DNA of 64,000 nucleotides from positions 62,001 to 126,000 of the forward strand of contig CAJTVB010000008.1 in assembly GCA_910579755.1 (NCBI GenBank), written 5' to 3'. Below the pieces are notes generated by a model that saw only the letters and a list, made by a program, of their open reading frames with translations, did no database searches and was not told the DNA's origin. Below, one piece after another: positions 62,849 to 64,000 of the stretch (positions are counted from its first letter, which is position 1; each line of letters starts with the position of its first letter). The DNA is from an uncultured Acetatifactor sp. Lineage in GTDB: Bacteria > Bacillota > Clostridia > Lachnospirales > Lachnospiraceae. A program made the position numbers and the translations under genes.

Positions 62849-63627
62849 TACTGGTGATTGATGTGGGCAATACCAATATGACTTTGGGAGTATATGAGGG
62901 TCAGAGCCTGAAGGCCACCTTCCGCATGATGACAAAAACCCCCAGAACCTCGGATGAGTACGGTGTCATGATCATGCAGCTGCTGCAGAACAGCGGCATC
63001 GGAGCGGCTGACCTGGAAGGGTCCATTGTGGCCAGCGTGGTGCCGGATGTAATGCATTCGCTGATGGGCGCTTTGGTGCGGTATACAAAGACCAGGCCCA
63101 TGAATGTGGGACCGGGGGTGAAGACAGGCATTCGTATCATTACTGAGGATCCTAGGGCCATCGGCGCGGACCGGATTGTGGATGCGGTGGCTGCTTATGA
63201 GAAATACGGCGGACCTGTGCTGGTGCTGGATTTTGGAACTGCCACAACCTACGATCTGATCACGGCAAGCGGAGAGTTTGCCGCAGGGATTACCGCGCCT
63301 GGAATTCGCATCAGCTCCGAGGCACTGTGGACCCAGGCGGCAAAGCTGCCTAATTTTGAGATCCGCAAGCCTAAATCCATTCTGGCACAGGAGACCATCA
63401 GCAGTATGCAGGCGGGGCTTGTGTACGGCCAGATCGGACAGACAGAATATATTATCCGAAAGGTAAAGGAAGAAAGCAGGATCAGTAAGCTGAAGGTGGT
63501 GGCTACCGGAGGGCTGGGAAGATTGATTGCCAACGAGACGAAGGCCATAGATATTTATGACAGCAGTCTGACCCTGGAGGGTCTTCGGATTATTTATGAA
63601 AAAAACAGACGAAAGGTACCTTCATGA
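62845..63627 (+). CDS. coaX: Type III pantothenate kinase
   Basis: Phosphorylates pantothenate in coenzyme A synthesis. The 260-residue ASKHA-fold protein has the N-terminal ATP motif VIDVGNTNMTLGVY, the pantothenate-contacting GPGVKTG, GADRIVDAVAAYEKYG, and FGTATTYD with the catalytic Asp. It overlaps both neighbours by 4 bp, so the DUF6145-like gene, coaX and dusB are translated as a coupled unit. Confidence 0.97.
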   Translation: MILVIDVGNTNMTLGVYEGQSLKATFRMMTKTPRTSDEYGVMIMQLLQNSGIGAADLEGSIVASVVPDVMHSLMGALVRYTKTRPMNVGPGVKTGIRIITEDPRAIGADRIVDAVAAYEKYGGPVLVLDFGTATTYDLITASGEFAAGITAPGIRISSEALWTQAAKLPNFEIRKPKSILAQETISSMQAGLVYGQIGQTEYIIRKVKEESRISKLKVVATGGLGRLIANETKAIDIYDSSLTLEGLRIIYEKNRRKVPS

Positions 63628-64000
63628 AGCTTGTGATCGGAAACGTAACCTTGGACAATAATGTGATATTGGCTCCCATGGCAGGAGTGACTGACCTGCC
63701 CTTCCGCCTGCTTTGCAGACAGCAGGGGGCGGGGCTGGTGTGTATGGAAATGGTCAGCGCCAAGGCGATTTATTATAATAATAGAAACACGGAAGAGCTT
63801 CTGACCATACATCCGGAGGAATGCCCTGCCTCCCTGCAGCTGTTTGGATCCGACCCGCTGATTGTGGCAAAGCAGGCGGAGCGGATCCAGGAGAGGCCTT
63901 TTTCCATACTGGACTTCAATATGGGCTGTCCGGTGCCGAAGGTGGTAAACAATGGCGAGGGATCTGCGCTGATGAAGGATCCCAAACGGGTGGAGGAGCT
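63624..64000 (+). CDS. dusB: tRNA-dihydrouridine synthase, 3' truncated by the window edge
   Basis: The first about 125 residues are visible. They match the Dus family N-terminus: APMAGVTDLPFRLLCRQQGAG binds FMN, followed by EMVSAKAI, QLFGSDP and DFNMGCPVPKVV, the segment before the catalytic Cys region. The enzyme reduces uridine in the tRNA D-loop. ATG 63624 overlaps the coaX stop. The remainder lies outside the window. Confidence 0.93.
   Translation, partial: MKLVIGNVTLDNNVILAPMAGVTDLPFRLLCRQQGAGLVCMEMVSAKAIYYNNRNTEELLTIHPEECPASLQLFGSDPLIVAKQAERIQERPFSILDFNMGCPVPKVVNNGEGSALMKDPKRVEE

Noticed and set aside
1..64000. CRISPR array, tRNA/rRNA, prophage or intact insertion sequence
   Set aside because: No regular repeat-spacer pattern, no cloverleaf or rRNA-like stretch, and no transposase, integrase or phage structural gene was seen on reading the window; a tRNAscan or BLAST run could still reveal small ones.

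Overview
The window looks like a chromosome segment of a spore-forming Clostridia, most probably family Lachnospiraceae. The evidence is the GC-moderate Firmicutes gene style with strong AGGAGG ribosome sites and several TTG starts, the sporulation and germination genes (a SPOCS/LysM protein, SpoIIID with a sigma-E-type promoter, a Csp-like subtilase, a SleB-like hydrolase), YesM/YesN regulation with an LplABC-type importer, and small proteins of a kind I recall from Lachnospiraceae. The genus cannot be fixed from sequence alone. I saw no rRNA, tRNA, CRISPR array, intact IS element or prophage.

Layout. 1-6.1 kb: the end of a SipL-like spore coat gene, then a mostly minus-strand block (unknown protein, DUF1934 protein, murI, small membrane protein, GntR/FCD regulator, ispE, membrane-anchored protein). 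6.4-17.5 kb: plus-strand housekeeping genes: cls, a trigger-factor-like lipoprotein, asnS, a coiled-coil NlpC/P60 hydrolase, nfo, trkA-trkH and a large polytopic membrane protein. 17.6-18.3 kb: a truncated XRE regulator, spoIIID behind a sigma-E-type promoter, and a hairpin-rich gap ending in a terminator.

18.4-41.6 kb is a carbohydrate-utilisation island. It holds a YesM/YesN two-component system, an OPA-type MFS transporter, a PHP-domain protein and a calcineurin-like phosphoesterase (two phosphoesterase-type genes), an ABC importer without its own ATPase (permease, lipoprotein, permease), a PfkB kinase, GH4, GH38 alpha-mannosidase, M17 aminopeptidase, GH125 exo-alpha-mannosidase, an unrecognised 527-residue protein and a DUF4091/GH123-like protein. 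All enzymes lack signal peptides, so oligosaccharides or glycopeptides carrying alpha-mannose are probably imported and dismantled in the cytoplasm. A strong terminator closes the island.

41.8-45.6 kb: a compact operon of a DUF2201/VWA protein, a MoxR-type AAA+ ATPase and a BspA-type leucine-rich-repeat protein, with no known function. 45.8-51.2 kb: galE, a hemolysin III family protein, an AT-rich stretch with a small conserved protein and a gene remnant, a small alarmone synthetase, a histidine phosphatase and an SDR oxidoreductase. 51.3-55.2 kb: a PadR-DUF2812-ABC ATPase-ABC permease operon behind a consensus-like promoter with three ACATGT palindromes at exact 15-bp spacing. 55.2-58.2 kb: a Csp-like subtilase whose ribosome site lies in a terminator-like hairpin, and a SleB/SH3 cell-wall hydrolase. 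58.4-64 kb: nfeD and an SPFH protein, argF, birA, a DUF6145-like protein, coaX and the start of dusB.

The best candidates for something undescribed are the unrecognised protein inside the mannoside island together with the phosphoesterase/aminopeptidase content of that island, the DUF2201-MoxR-LRR operon, and the phased PadR operator.
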